The notes under the pieces were generated by a model that saw only the letters and a list, made by a program, of their open reading frames with translations, searched no databases and was not told the origin of the DNA. The position numbers were made by a program, and so were the translations under genes. From Pirellulales bacterium (GTDB lineage: Bacteria > Planctomycetota > Planctomycetia > Pirellulales > Lacipirellulaceae), in assembly GCA_020847515.1 (NCBI GenBank), contig JADLBW010000146.1, positions 1 to 57,539 of the forward strand: 57,539 nucleotides of DNA. Direction: 5' to 3'. Position 1 is the first letter of the stretch, and the number at the start of each line of letters is the position of its first letter. This document shows, one piece after another, positions 17,446 through 27,640 of this stretch.

Positions 17446-18318
17446 TTAACGAGGATGCTTATGCGCCAACGCCGTTACTACGGCGTTTTCGGCTTCCAAT
17501 TCGCCGTCGACTTCCAGGCCAATAACGGCGTTTCTTCTATGCCGGCCTGCGGCAACAGGGCGCGCCGGCAACGTAACGCGCGCCCCGCGGGCCCAAGCGG
17601 TTCGTTTCGGCTCCGGGCGATCTAGCCGAAACAGCCGCACGGCAATGCCATGCCGCACGCCCAGCATCCGCAGGGCCGTGCAGGCTAGGATTCGCAGGTC
17701 CAATCCGAGGCTCGCCGAAGTGAGGTACTCGACGTCCAGTTCGACCTTGCGGTGTACGGATTCGATGGTCTGATCTGCCGGCAGATTGATTTGCGCCAGC
17801 CCGGTAACTCCCGGCAGCACGCTGAACCTATGGCCGTAGGCCGCTACGCGTTCCAGTAGCTGCTGAGAGGCGATGATCTCCGGCCGCTCGGGGCGCGGGC
17901 CGATCAAGTCCATCTCGCCCCGCGCGACGTTGATCAGTTGGGGCAGCTCATCGAGGTGCAAGAACCGCAGGCCCTTGCCAAGCGGCGTAATTCGGGAGTC
18001 GTTAACCGAGCACCAGACCGGACCAGTCGCCTTTTCGGCGTCCAGGTACATAGTGCGCAGCTTCCAGATTTCGAATGGCTGCCCGTCCAACCCCGTGCGA
18101 ACCTGTCGAAAGATGGCTGGTCCGCGCGAAGTCAGTCGAACCAGCAGGCATAGGAGGGCAATGGCGGGAGTCGCCCCCAAGAGCATCAGCAGGCCAACGA
18201 GGCGCATAACCCGCCGCTTGCGCTTGAAGTAGTCGGCGACGACAATAGCCGGGGCCTCCTCGTCGGCGAGCGAGCTGTCTTCCATGAGTGCCAGGCCAGC
18301 GTTCAGGCGGTTGTCCAT
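17446..18318 (-). CDS. Initiating sugar-1-phosphate transferase (bacterial sugar transferase family)
   Basis: 290 residues from the ATG at 18318, preceded by a good Shine-Dalgarno (AGAGGA, six-base spacing). One membrane segment (about 38-62) is followed by KLRTM (86-90), LDELPQLIN (122-130), DLIGPRPE (137-144) and PGVTGLAQI. This is the monotopic PGT core of WbaP/PglC-like enzymes, which transfers a sugar-1-phosphate to undecaprenyl phosphate and starts the repeat unit. The C-terminal 70 residues are basic and poorly conserved. It sits between the EpsI-like and deacetylase genes. Confidence 0.94.
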   Translation of the reverse strand: MDNRLNAGLALMEDSSLADEEAPAIVVADYFKRKRRVMRLVGLLMLLGATPAIALLCLLVRLTSRGPAIFRQVRTGLDGQPFEIWKLRTMYLDAEKATGPVWCSVNDSRITPLGKGLRFLHLDELPQLINVARGEMDLIGPRPERPEIIASQQLLERVAAYGHRFSVLPGVTGLAQINLPADQTIESVHRKVELDVEYLTSASLGLDLRILACTALRMLGVRHGIAVRLFRLDRPEPKRTAWARGARVTLPARPVAAGRHRRNAVIGLEVDGELEAENAVVTALAHKHPR

Positions 18319-18385
18319 AGGTTTCCTCTCGGTGCGTCAAGCCGGGCGCATTCAGGATTGGGGAGGGCGCAAACAACGTGCAGGC

Positions 18386-19066
18386 TCAGGGAGCAGCTAA
18401 CGACCAATTCGAATTGACCAGGGCCTTAAAGAACTGGGCAGGCGGATCGTCTTGCGGCGACTGTTCAGCCGTGCCGACCAGCCCGGCCAACTGCAGCTTG
18501 AACAGCCGCGGCGAAGCCGCGAATTCGAAGCGAGGCGAGTTCGACGCCGACCAGCGACCGCCGTCGCTCCAGGCGTAGTAGACATGCAGTCGATCGCCAA
18601 AGGCGCTTTTGGATTCGAAGCTCGTCTTCCACGCCGTATGAGCGTCGCCCGTCTGGGAGGCGATCCGCGTCTTCTCGCGATCTCCGGTAAGCGTGAAGTT
18701 ACGACTTGAGTAGCAGATTTCCGGAGTGTGTACGGCGGTGGGGCCCGGCGGGCCGACGATTATGGCCAGGCTGACCGCATCGCCCGTCTGAACGTTTACG
18801 TAATTGCGGTTAACGTAGCCGGCGCACTGCAGCATTTTGACCGTGGAAGGGCTGATTTCCGACTCTTCTTGGAGTCGCCAGTCGCCAAGCTGAGCGGGAA
18901 GGCTTTTCAGATGAGCGCCGGCGGCGGACAGGTCAGCCGGCGTCCCCCAACGGTTCGAGAAATGGCCGTATACCGCCCCGGTGGCCAGAACTATGGCGAC
19001 TCCGGCCGCGCACGCGACGATTCCGCCAGAAGTACGCAACTGCCAGGGCGAACGATCGTTGTTCAT
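18386..19066 (-). CDS. EpsI-like exosortase-associated protein
   Basis: 226 residues from the ATG at 19066, set five bases after GAGG; a GTG at 19087 in the same frame lies almost on the TPR stop. An N-terminal membrane segment (GGIVACAAGVAIVLATGAVY) precedes the domain. VHTPEICYSSRNFTLTGD matches the conserved His-x-Pro...Cys-Tyr block of EpsI/DUF3485 proteins, which in many bacteria are fused to exosortase and here are separate. The function is probably periplasmic assistance to EPS or PEP-CTERM protein processing. It lies in the same operon as the exosortase. Confidence 0.85.
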   Translation of the reverse strand: MNNDRSPWQLRTSGGIVACAAGVAIVLATGAVYGHFSNRWGTPADLSAAGAHLKSLPAQLGDWRLQEESEISPSTVKMLQCAGYVNRNYVNVQTGDAVSLAIIVGPPGPTAVHTPEICYSSRNFTLTGDREKTRIASQTGDAHTAWKTSFESKSAFGDRLHVYYAWSDGGRWSASNSPRFEFAASPRLFKLQLAGLVGTAEQSPQDDPPAQFFKALVNSNWSLAAP

Positions 19067-19088
19067 AGACACCTCGATTTTTTCCACG

Positions 19089-22000
19089 TCACAGATTGGC
19101 GTTCGCCAGGCTGATGGCTTGCTCCAATTCCTCTAGCAGCGCTTTGTCGCCCTTGGTCAGCAACGACTGATCCAGCCCGCGACGGCGCGCGGCCAGTTGC
19201 ACCTGGTGCGCCTCAGCTACGCGGCCTGCTTTTTGGTAGGCGACGGCGAGGTGGAAGTAGTACCTGGCATCGCCCCCGCCGCCGGCGACGGCCTGCTCCA
19301 GATCGGAAATCGCCCGTTCAATGTCGCCTTTGAGGAGGTAAATTGTGCCGCGCGTATCCAGCAAGGAGGCGTTCTGGCCGGCGATGCTGATAGCCCGATT
19401 GATGCACTCGATGGCCTCGGCTCGGCCTTGCTCGCGCTCGCCCAGCAGCGTGGCCAGATTGTTGAGCGCCAGCGTGTTCTCCGGTTCCAGCTTCAAGACG
19501 CGGCGGAAGAAATCGATTGCTTCATCCGATTCTTCGCGCGTCACGTGCAGCACGCCGACCGACAACAGCAGGCCGACGTCCTCGTTATGCGCCTGCAGCA
19601 TCTCCCCGATTAGAGCCTGCGCCCCGTCGCGTAGTTCGCCCTGGTATTCGGGCGAGGACAACAACTGCGCTACCGCCGTGGCGACGGCTGCCGAGGGCTC
19701 GCGTTTAGCCGCCGCCAGACACAGCTCGATCGCTTCGGAGAAATCCCCGTCGGCAGCCAACGAGTTAGCCAACAGCACATAGGCATTGGGCGCGATGGCC
19801 GTCAAGTCGCGGTAACACGCTTGAGCTTCCGCATTCAGCCCGAGGGAAGCGTAGTAATTGCCGACCTGCAGATATAACTGCGCCTTGTCCGCGTCGCCGC
19901 CGCTTTTGGACGCGATTTCTAGTTGCCTGCCGAGATAGTTCTTCAGTAGTTCTGCGGCACGAGCTTCTTGCTTTTGCAGCTTCAGCAGCGAAATGCGCAA
20001 GCCAAGCGCTTCGGCCGAAGCGCCGCTGCCGTCGCTGGCCAGCCGCAGGTCCAATTCCGCCAGACGCTTTTCCGCGTCTTGAAACCACGCCCCGCGCTGC
20101 TCGTCGCTCGCTTCTGCCATGACGGGCGAGGCCAGGTTACGCAGCAAATACTTGACGTACGAGGTGACGGCGCCCGCGCTGGGATTCGGTCGATCCAGCA
20201 GCGTACGAAGCGCCTTGCGGCCGTCCTCCAGAACGTCGCCGGCGCCGTCCTGGGCCATGTCGAACAGGATCACCGCCTCTTGCTCTCGAATACCCGCTAG
20301 CAATGCGTAGTCGACGTCGCCCGCCTGGCCCGCCGCGCGTTCCAGCGACGCTTCGACGATCTCTCTGGCCCGTTGCAGGTTTTCGCGGCGCTGCTGCCAG
20401 GTCCTGCCCTTGCGCGTCAGCAGCAGCGCTCGCAGTCGTTCGTCGTCGAGTCCCTTGTTGCCGGCGTCGTCGAGCAGCGACAGGGCTCGATCCCAATCCG
20501 CGTCGGAGCCGGCCGAGGCCAGGATCGTGGCTAACGAGCGGCGGGCCTCGCTGTTCTTGCCATCGACCTTCAGTATTTCTTCAAGCTGCTGCTGCGCGGC
20601 TCGCACGTCGAGCCGCATCAAGATCCGGCTCAACTGCAAGCGGGTGGCGACGTTTTGGGGGTCGGCGGCAACGGCTTGCTCCAGTTCGGTTCGCGCGGCA
20701 GGCAACTCGCCGAGCCCTGCATAAGCCTCGCCGGCCAGCCGATGCTGTTCCGCGGCGGACAGCGATTGCTCGCTGAGCCGTTTCAATAGCCCGCGCACTT
20801 CGTCGAGCTGTCGTCCTTCGAGCAAGAACGACAGCCAGCTCTTCCAGACCTTTGCATCGGCGGGGAATTCGTCGGCGATCCGCGCGAACTCTTGCCCGGC
20901 CTCCTCGCGACGTCCGTCTAGCGCCAGTACGCTCGCCAGCCAGATTCGCGGCTGCGCCGCTTCGGGGTTGAGCGACACGGCGCGGCGGGCCTGCGTCACC
21001 GCTTCGTCAAAATGCTTCTGTCGCACCGCCAGCGAAATGGCGGCCGACTCCAGTTGGGCGTCGCTGGGACGACGCAGCGAAAGACGCTTGACATACTTCT
21101 CCGCCTCGCTGTAATTGCCGGACTTCGCGCAGAGATTGATAAGTCGTTCGAGGGTCAGGTCAGAGGCGTCTCCCAGGTCGATGGCGTTTCTGTACGCGGC
21201 GATCGCCGTCGAGGCGTCGCCGTTTAGTTCGGCATATCGGCCGGCTAGGGCCGCCGCAGGGTGCCAGCGCGCTCGTTCCGACTGAAGACTCTCGATTTCC
21301 TTGTTGAGCCGCTCTTTGGCTGCCGCGTCGAGTTGTTCGTACCCCAAGAGCCAGCGAACGCAGCGAAGATACCTGACTTCGTAGTCATCCGCGCCTTTGA
21401 GTTTTTCCAGCGCCGTCTCCCAGGATTCCGCCAGCTTGGCGTCCTTCGCCGCCAGCGCCACCTCGGTGGCCGCGCGTAGCAGTTGCGCATTATCGGGATG
21501 CTTAACCGCCATCGTCTGGCAAAGCTCAAGAGCGTCATCCAGCTTATTGGCTGCCGTCAGGATGGCTATACGTTGCAGCGCAGTGCTGAATTCCTCTTGG
21601 CCCGAGGCGTTGAGCGCCAGTTTGGCAAGCACCGCGTCGGCCTCGTCCCACTTCTGCTGTTTGGCCAACAGCAGGGCGCGGAATTGATCGGCGGCAAAGG
21701 GCGATTTTTCCAACGCCAGATACTTGTCCAAGGCCCGCTGCACTTCTTCCGCCTTGCCCAGTTCTTGATACGCTAGGGCGGCCCCCCGCCAGAATAAGGT
21801 GTCGTCGCCGTGGGCCTGTTCGCCGGCGCGCAACTCTACGAGGACCGCGTCGTTCTTGGACTCCGACAGCAAGTAGTCGATCTTTGCCAGCGACGTTCGT
21901 ACGTCTTGCGGCGCGGAGCTAACGAGCGAATTGAACTCGCTCCAGTTTCGCTCGGCGGGGTCGCGGTTCAATTGCCACGCCAGATGGGCTTGCGTCAGCA

Positions 22001-23606
22001 GGGTGTTCAAGTCGGGACTGGTCCCGATCTGCTTGCAGCGCTCCAGGGCCTCGATCGCTCGATCGGGCTGGTTCGCCTTGAGATAGGCTTCCGCGGCGAG
22101 TTTATTCGCGTTGAATTCGAGACGCTGCCGAGTCTCGTCGTTGCCATCGCCCGCGCCAGTAGCGGCGATTCGATCCGCCAAGTCGCGCCACAGCGGCGCC
22201 GCAGCCTCGTAACGGCCTAAAGCGGCCAGCGACTCGGCGAGCATCGAGCGAGCCTGCAATACGTCGGCGCGAGTTGCGGGGGCGTTGGAGCCCATCGCTC
22301 CTAACGACGATTGCAGCTTGACCACCGCGTCGGCGTACCGCTGGCGAGCAAAGTCAAGCTGGGCGGCTGCCAGCCGAATCTGGTTCTCGAACATCCGTCG
22401 AGCCGCCGCCGGCAACGGGGCGAAGAGCTGCGCTTTGTCGCTCTGCAATTGCTGCAGCTCTTGTTCAGCGTCGGTCAGCTTATTCGCCTTGAACAGCAGG
22501 GAAATTAATGTCAGCGTGACAGCCGGGTCGGCGGCTGCGGCCGTCTTGCGCTGGCCCCGCAAGATGGAGATGGCCTCGTCGACCCGTTCGCGCTGGGCGA
22601 GCAAACGCGCCAGAGCGAGGGGGCCGCGAGAGTTGGCCGGCTCGGCTTCAATCGACCGTCGCAGCAGCGACTCGGCCTCATCCTGCGCTGCCGCGTCGGC
22701 GCCCGCTCGTAGCAGCGAGTCGGCCTTAACCAACAGCGCTTCAAAGTGGTTCGGCTCGGCGGCAAGCGCCTGCTCCAGATCGCCGGCCGCGTCGGTCATA
22801 CCGAATTGCGTTCGATAACGATGGCGGGCCAGATAGGCGTCGGCTTTGCCCGGATTGGCGGCCACCATAGCGTCGATCATCGCATCGGCTTGCCGGTCGG
22901 CAGCGTCTTTTTGAAGATCGAACTTCTTCGGCTCGCTGCGCAAGGTTTCGGCGGTCAGCGACGCTAAGACCATGTCGCCCGGATTGAGCTTCACTGCCTC
23001 GAGCAACCAACTCTCGGGCGGCTTTGGCAGGCCTCCGTCCGACTGATCGTCCTCCCCTAGCGATTCTCCCGACCGGGCGACGGCGTACCCGGCCAGGGCT
23101 CGGACTCGTTGCGCACGAGCGGCAAACGTGGGCGAGTCGACCAGTTTCTTCGCTTCCTTAAGCGCTTCCTCGACTTGCCCGAGGTCGAGCAGATTCTCAG
23201 CCAGTTCAATCCTCAATCCATCGTCGTCCGTTCGCCCTAGCGTGCGATAGAGAACGGCGTTGACCCGATACTGCTGCTGTGTGGTTTTGGCGTCGTGCGA
23301 CAGCGCATCGGCCAAGCGCGCCAGCGCCCGGTCGTCCTCCGGGTGCATCGCCAGGTATTGCTGATAATAGGACGCTGCCTTGGCCCACTTCTCCTCGGCC
23401 GCGAGAGAGTTGGCGCGCGATAGCAACAAGCCCGCGACGGCCGCGATCTGATGCTGATACCAGAAGTAGACGCTGGGCGCGATAATGGCGGCCGCGACCA
23501 GCGTGATCGCCAGCAGGCGCACATTTACTACCGTCCTGCGGGCGATCGCTTTGCGGGTCCGCGTGCTCTCAGGCCGTTTGATCGGAGGCGCTAGGGTGTT
23601 GGGCAT
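19089..23606 (-). CDS. Very large TPR-repeat protein of the exosortase/EPS locus
   Basis: 1505 residues. A basic cytoplasmic N-terminus is followed by one membrane segment (about 31-50, LLAITLVAAAIIAPSVYFWY), then essentially the whole protein is tetratricopeptide-like helical hairpins (for example YYQQYLAMHPEDDRALARLA, LKLEPENTLALNNLATLLGE near the end). It is anchored and probably periplasmic. Large TPR proteins accompany exosortase EPS loci (the PEP-CTERM TPR group), where they are thought to scaffold polysaccharide secretion; no lipobox is seen here. It begins 72 bases after the BY-kinase stop. Confidence 0.9.
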   Translation of the reverse strand: MPNTLAPPIKRPESTRTRKAIARRTVVNVRLLAITLVAAAIIAPSVYFWYQHQIAAVAGLLLSRANSLAAEEKWAKAASYYQQYLAMHPEDDRALARLADALSHDAKTTQQQYRVNAVLYRTLGRTDDDGLRIELAENLLDLGQVEEALKEAKKLVDSPTFAARAQRVRALAGYAVARSGESLGEDDQSDGGLPKPPESWLLEAVKLNPGDMVLASLTAETLRSEPKKFDLQKDAADRQADAMIDAMVAANPGKADAYLARHRYRTQFGMTDAAGDLEQALAAEPNHFEALLVKADSLLRAGADAAAQDEAESLLRRSIEAEPANSRGPLALARLLAQRERVDEAISILRGQRKTAAAADPAVTLTLISLLFKANKLTDAEQELQQLQSDKAQLFAPLPAAARRMFENQIRLAAAQLDFARQRYADAVVKLQSSLGAMGSNAPATRADVLQARSMLAESLAALGRYEAAAPLWRDLADRIAATGAGDGNDETRQRLEFNANKLAAEAYLKANQPDRAIEALERCKQIGTSPDLNTLLTQAHLAWQLNRDPAERNWSEFNSLVSSAPQDVRTSLAKIDYLLSESKNDAVLVELRAGEQAHGDDTLFWRGAALAYQELGKAEEVQRALDKYLALEKSPFAADQFRALLLAKQQKWDEADAVLAKLALNASGQEEFSTALQRIAILTAANKLDDALELCQTMAVKHPDNAQLLRAATEVALAAKDAKLAESWETALEKLKGADDYEVRYLRCVRWLLGYEQLDAAAKERLNKEIESLQSERARWHPAAALAGRYAELNGDASTAIAAYRNAIDLGDASDLTLERLINLCAKSGNYSEAEKYVKRLSLRRPSDAQLESAAISLAVRQKHFDEAVTQARRAVSLNPEAAQPRIWLASVLALDGRREEAGQEFARIADEFPADAKVWKSWLSFLLEGRQLDEVRGLLKRLSEQSLSAAEQHRLAGEAYAGLGELPAARTELEQAVAADPQNVATRLQLSRILMRLDVRAAQQQLEEILKVDGKNSEARRSLATILASAGSDADWDRALSLLDDAGNKGLDDERLRALLLTRKGRTWQQRRENLQRAREIVEASLERAAGQAGDVDYALLAGIREQEAVILFDMAQDGAGDVLEDGRKALRTLLDRPNPSAGAVTSYVKYLLRNLASPVMAEASDEQRGAWFQDAEKRLAELDLRLASDGSGASAEALGLRISLLKLQKQEARAAELLKNYLGRQLEIASKSGGDADKAQLYLQVGNYYASLGLNAEAQACYRDLTAIAPNAYVLLANSLAADGDFSEAIELCLAAAKREPSAAVATAVAQLLSSPEYQGELRDGAQALIGEMLQAHNEDVGLLLSVGVLHVTREESDEAIDFFRRVLKLEPENTLALNNLATLLGEREQGRAEAIECINRAISIAGQNASLLDTRGTIYLLKGDIERAISDLEQAVAGGGGDARYYFHLAVAYQKAGRVAEAHQVQLAARRRGLDQSLLTKGDKALLEELEQAISLANANL

Positions 23607-23678
23607 GGCTAAAGTTCCATCTTGAATAGGGCCCGTCTAGGGCGACGGGTCTGCGCAATTCGCTCGCCAGTCGTGAAA

Positions 23679-25940
23679 CTAGGACTCGCGACCGTAAATG
23701 CCGTAGACGTAAGCATACGAGCTGACCGGCATGCCGCTGAGCAGGGCTCCCGCCAGATTGGCGCCGGCGTCCTGCAGACGACTCACCGCGGCTTTCAATT
23801 GCCGCGCCCGGGTCACGTCGCGAAGGGCACAATAAACGACATAGTCGGACGCCTTGGCATAGATCAGCGATTCGCTGGCGGCCAATACCGGAGGCGTGTC
23901 GATGACAATATGCGGGAACCTCGGCCGGAGCGTTTCCAGCAGCTTCTCGATTTTTCCTTGTTCGACCAGATGATGCGGATTGCCTTTCGCGCGGCCGGCG
24001 GGAAGGACGTAGGTATTGGTTTCGCCAACCCGGCGAATCGCGTCGCTGAGCGTCACTTTGTCGGCGAGCACCTCAGCCAGGCCGGGTCGATTCGGCACGC
24101 CGAGCACCTCGGCCGCATCTGGCGCCCGCAAGTCGGCGTCGATGATAAGGGTGGGGGTCTTCGTGGCGCCGGCGAAGCTGACGGCAAGCGAGGTTGCGAC
24201 GCTGGTCTTTCCCTCGCCGGACGCTGCGCTGACGATGGCCCAAACGCAGCCCCCTGTTGAGCTACTGAAGGCCTCTGAGAGCATCAGACTAGTGCGAACG
24301 CTGTCGATCGATTCCGCAAAGACGAACATTTCCTGCTGGGCCCGCCGATTGAGCCCCCGCACGGGCGCCGCGACGGGACGCACGGGAAATCGAGCGACCT
24401 CGCCGAGCAGCCGCTGCTTGCCTTCGTGAACCAACTGATCGGCAGTCGAGATCTTCTTGACCGTAAGCTCGCGCAAGACTGCAATGCCCAGCGGACAGCA
24501 CATCGCCGCGGCGCACGCGACCGCCAGCAGCTTGTAGGGGACCGGTTCCATCGGCTGCCTAGGGGCCGTCGCGGCGAGTTGAAGGGTCACCCGGTCGGGG
24601 GCCCGCATTTCCGTTTGCAGCGCCAGCTTGCGCCCTTCGATCAGTTCATAGACCCGTTCCTCGCTTTGCAGCGCGGCCTTTGCGAATTCCAGCCTGACGC
24701 TGGCCACGTCCTTATTCTCGAGTTTGCTGAGGGCCTCGTTGTATCGGTCGCTGGACAGTTTGATTTCCAGTTCCAACGACTTAAGTTCGTTTTCCTTCTG
24801 CGCGATGTTCTGCGCCCGCTTCTCTTCGCGCACCAGAGCCCGGGTTTGCAGCACTTGCGAACGGAGGCGGACTTTGAGGTCCGAAAGGTCGGCCTCCATT
24901 TTTTCCACGCCGGCCTTCAATTTCAGATAGTACGGATTGCTTTGCCACTTATTGTTGACGAGCTTCCCCTGCAGGTCTTGCATTTGCGCCTTGGCGTATT
25001 CGATCGCATTGGTCAATTGGATGACTTCCGCATGACCGGCGATTTCCAGGTCCAATAGACCTGAAGAGGCGGCCCGGTCTTCTTCGATGACCGGCGCATC
25101 GCGCAGCGATTGAATCTCGGCCTGCAGAATCTGCCGACGAAAGGCCAAATTGGCCTGGCTCTGGTGGAGCGACGCCAGCGGAATCACTGCCTGATCCACG
25201 TTGAGCATCAGCCCCTGACCGAACGGATCGCGCCCGGTCACTTGCTTCGCTAATTCGAGCACTTCCGTGCGTCGTTCTTCCACCGCATCTTTGCGCTGCG
25301 ACTGGACGTCATTCAGAACGTCGATTACGCGCTGCGTTCGAAGCCGCTCCTCGTTGGACTGGCGGTCCAGGTAACTGGACACGATCGCGTTGCAAACAGT
25401 TGCGGCATCTTGGCCGCTGGTGCTGATATAGCGAATCTCATAAAGCTCCGACCTGCCGATGGGGGCGATCGACAAGTTGGATTGCAGATACTCGACCGGG
25501 TCAGGGCTGGCTTTGACTTCTGCAAGCTGCGCGATTTCGGGACGCGCTATTACCGGCCCCAGCACCATCGGGCTCTGCAGCATTTGCACTTGCGTATCGA
25601 CGTAACGGGTCGACTGTACGCCGGCCTTACTCGCGTAGGCCACGTACGGCTCGACTGCTTCGATCGTAATCAGCGCCTTCGCCTGATATTTCGGCTTGTG
25701 AAAATAGACCACCGCCACTGCTGACACGGCTGCCAGCGCCAGTCCGGTAGGCAGCACCACCCGCCACCACTTGCGGAGAATGCTAAGGATGAAATCGGCC
25801 GAGACCCCGCCGCCGTCCTCGAGGTCCAACGCCGGCAACGGACGCCGACGCGCTGGCGGGAGCGTTGGCCTTACGGCTGAACGAGAAGCCGGCAACGGAT
25901 GACTGCCTTCAGGACGCTCTTGCGAATGAGATTCGTGCAT
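23679..25940 (-). CDS. Wzz/BY-kinase fusion (polysaccharide co-polymerase with tyrosine autokinase)
   Basis: 753 residues. The N-terminal Wzz domain has TM1 at about 61-80, a long coiled-coil periplasmic part and TM2 near 470-490 (PYKLLAVACAAAMCCPLGIA). The kinase domain follows with Walker A SGEGKTS (about 571), A' LIIDADLR (about 600) and Walker B IVIDTPP (about 679). The C-terminus ends SSYAYVYGIYGRES, a cluster of four tyrosines suited to autophosphorylation. It controls chain length and secretion of EPS, with phosphorylation cycling on the Tyr tail. A GGAG lies ten bases before the start. Confidence 0.94.
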   Translation of the reverse strand: MHESHSQERPEGSHPLPASRSAVRPTLPPARRRPLPALDLEDGGGVSADFILSILRKWWRVVLPTGLALAAVSAVAVVYFHKPKYQAKALITIEAVEPYVAYASKAGVQSTRYVDTQVQMLQSPMVLGPVIARPEIAQLAEVKASPDPVEYLQSNLSIAPIGRSELYEIRYISTSGQDAATVCNAIVSSYLDRQSNEERLRTQRVIDVLNDVQSQRKDAVEERRTEVLELAKQVTGRDPFGQGLMLNVDQAVIPLASLHQSQANLAFRRQILQAEIQSLRDAPVIEEDRAASSGLLDLEIAGHAEVIQLTNAIEYAKAQMQDLQGKLVNNKWQSNPYYLKLKAGVEKMEADLSDLKVRLRSQVLQTRALVREEKRAQNIAQKENELKSLELEIKLSSDRYNEALSKLENKDVASVRLEFAKAALQSEERVYELIEGRKLALQTEMRAPDRVTLQLAATAPRQPMEPVPYKLLAVACAAAMCCPLGIAVLRELTVKKISTADQLVHEGKQRLLGEVARFPVRPVAAPVRGLNRRAQQEMFVFAESIDSVRTSLMLSEAFSSSTGGCVWAIVSAASGEGKTSVATSLAVSFAGATKTPTLIIDADLRAPDAAEVLGVPNRPGLAEVLADKVTLSDAIRRVGETNTYVLPAGRAKGNPHHLVEQGKIEKLLETLRPRFPHIVIDTPPVLAASESLIYAKASDYVVYCALRDVTRARQLKAAVSRLQDAGANLAGALLSGMPVSSYAYVYGIYGRES

Positions 25941-26002
25941 AGCGGCATACTCCAGCGCCTAGGGCGCTACAGTTTCGATCAGCAATCTCGGGGCGTTTAC
26001 GA

Positions 26003-26941
26003 TCAACGGACTAGCGTCGCGGCGAGGTTAGGGGCCGAGATCTCCTCGACCTCGGGGAACAGCCGCGAGAGGTATATCAGGAATAACCAGAACAACAGCG
26101 CGGCGAACGGAATCATGACGAAGCCCGCCAAATCGTGGCTGAACTTGTGCGCGGCGTCGCTCGAGGCAAACTCCTGCAGCAGCGCAGTCACGACGATGCG
26201 GCTGACATTGGCGATAATGGCCACTGGCAGAGCGGCCGCCAGCACCATGGCCTTCTGCCACCATTTCCAACGCGAGAACAGCACGAACGCGAACGCGAGC
26301 GCGAAAATCCCTACGAAAATGCGAAGGCCCGAGCAGGCCTCTTCAACGAACAGTCGATGGTCGTTCAGGAGGATGGTATTGCCCTCGGCGACCGCCGGCT
26401 GCCCCAGGCAAACCAGGGTCCTGGTGCTCAAGGTCGACGCCAGGCCCTGCAGCGGCACGCTCAGCCAGCGTTCGGCAGAGTAGGGGATCGGCACCATGAA
26501 CCACAGGAAGGCTATCGACGGCAAGCTCCAGCGAAGCACCTGCCGGCCCCCTGCCAATAACACGGCGCCGGCAATCGTCAGCGGCAACGTCCAGCCGTCG
26601 AGCGGCTGAAGGTAAAAGACGCCGGCGCCGGCGCGAATCGCCGCCACCACCAGCAACACGGCCAGCCCCCACAGATTGGGCGCGTCGATGTGCCGCGGGA
26701 ATTCGTCGCGTCTCAGCCAAAGGAAGATCAACGCGATGGGCAGCACGAGATAGCCGTGGGAATAATCAGGCTGCGATTCCCACTCCGCCGCCATACTGCG
26801 AATCGTCGGCCAGTAGGCCCACACAATTGCGGCCGCCATCGCCAGCCCGAGCGGTAGAGCCGTCGAACGCCCCTCGCCCCTATCAACCGTTGTTTCGGCG
26901 GGCGGCGTTTCGTCGCGACCCAGTTTAGAGAATTTAGCCAT
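26003..26941 (-). CDS. Exosortase
   Basis: 312 residues from the ATG at 26941 (the frame is open to 27034 without hydrophobic content). It is polytopic with about eight membrane segments. The catalytic triad is visible: Cys203 in EEACSGLRIF, Arg248 in ANVSRI and His269 in FSHDLAGF. Exosortases process proteins with PEP-CTERM tails at the inner membrane, and three such proteins are encoded in this window. The separate EpsI-like partner suggests one of the planctomycete exosortase subfamilies (XrtU is a candidate, unconfirmed). It is the first gene of the long minus-strand operon. Confidence 0.95.
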   Translation of the reverse strand: MAKFSKLGRDETPPAETTVDRGEGRSTALPLGLAMAAAIVWAYWPTIRSMAAEWESQPDYSHGYLVLPIALIFLWLRRDEFPRHIDAPNLWGLAVLLVVAAIRAGAGVFYLQPLDGWTLPLTIAGAVLLAGGRQVLRWSLPSIAFLWFMVPIPYSAERWLSVPLQGLASTLSTRTLVCLGQPAVAEGNTILLNDHRLFVEEACSGLRIFVGIFALAFAFVLFSRWKWWQKAMVLAAALPVAIIANVSRIVVTALLQEFASSDAAHKFSHDLAGFVMIPFAALLFWLFLIYLSRLFPEVEEISAPNLAATLVR

Positions 26942-27027
26942 TATCCAAGAGGTCCTGATTGAATCTGGCTGACGAGCCGCTTCGGCGCAGACTCCGTCCC
27001 CGTCAGTTACGCGTCGCAACTGAAAAC

Positions 27028-27047
27028 AAACCAACGCCGTTTGGTTT
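27028..27047 (-). promoter_or_regulatory. Hairpin with T-rich tail in the exosortase leader
   Basis: On the minus strand AAACCAA pairs with TTGGTTT around a 6-base loop and is followed by GTTTTC, 87 bases before the exosortase start codon. It resembles a weak attenuator or terminator at the head of the operon. The stem is only 7 bp and AT-rich, so the call is tentative. Confidence 0.3.
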
Positions 27048-27616
27048 CAGGGCTCAATTCAGAGCCGATCATCTTGTTTTATAACTTGCTTCGCTCGACG
27101 CCAGTCTTTGGCGATCAGCAAACCGTATTTCGCGCTTAACGAACACTGAACGTCTTTGGGCCGGCGCCCATTGACTCTCAACCGATGCGCTCGACTGTCC
27201 GCGGAAATCCTGCCGTGGCCGAGGGAAACGCGAATTGATTCGCGCTCAACGTATGTGGCCGCTGCCACATCATCTCATCAACAAACCGCTCTGCCTCTGC
27301 CCTGTCGCCCGCGATGCTCACCAGGCAGGCGCTGTGCAAGGCGCCGGCCTGCCGACGCTCTATCGAACACGCTCGGCGACGTCGCCAGTATCCTGCACTG
27401 AACTGGACGCGCCCGGTTGAGGCCCTCTGCGCCTCTAACCAAGAACCGCGAACGCCGCAACCCGCACGACTGAAGACGAGAACTGCGGCGCTGCCGCCCT
27501 ACTGGCGACGCGCCTGCATTAGGGCCGCAAACTACACGTGCAGGCTCTGCTGCCGCCAACCGCTGGCTGCTACGCGGCCTAAAATCGCAGCCCTTAGAAT
27601 TCGGCGCGGGGACCTC

Positions 27617-27640
27617 GCCGAGACGACCGGACGTCTCGGC
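27617..27640. repeat. Perfect 9-bp inverted repeat in a gene-free region
   Basis: GCCGAGACG and CGTCTCGGC flank a 6-base loop. No T-run follows on either strand, so it is not a typical intrinsic terminator. It could be an RNA hairpin or a protein-binding site. Confidence 0.5.
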
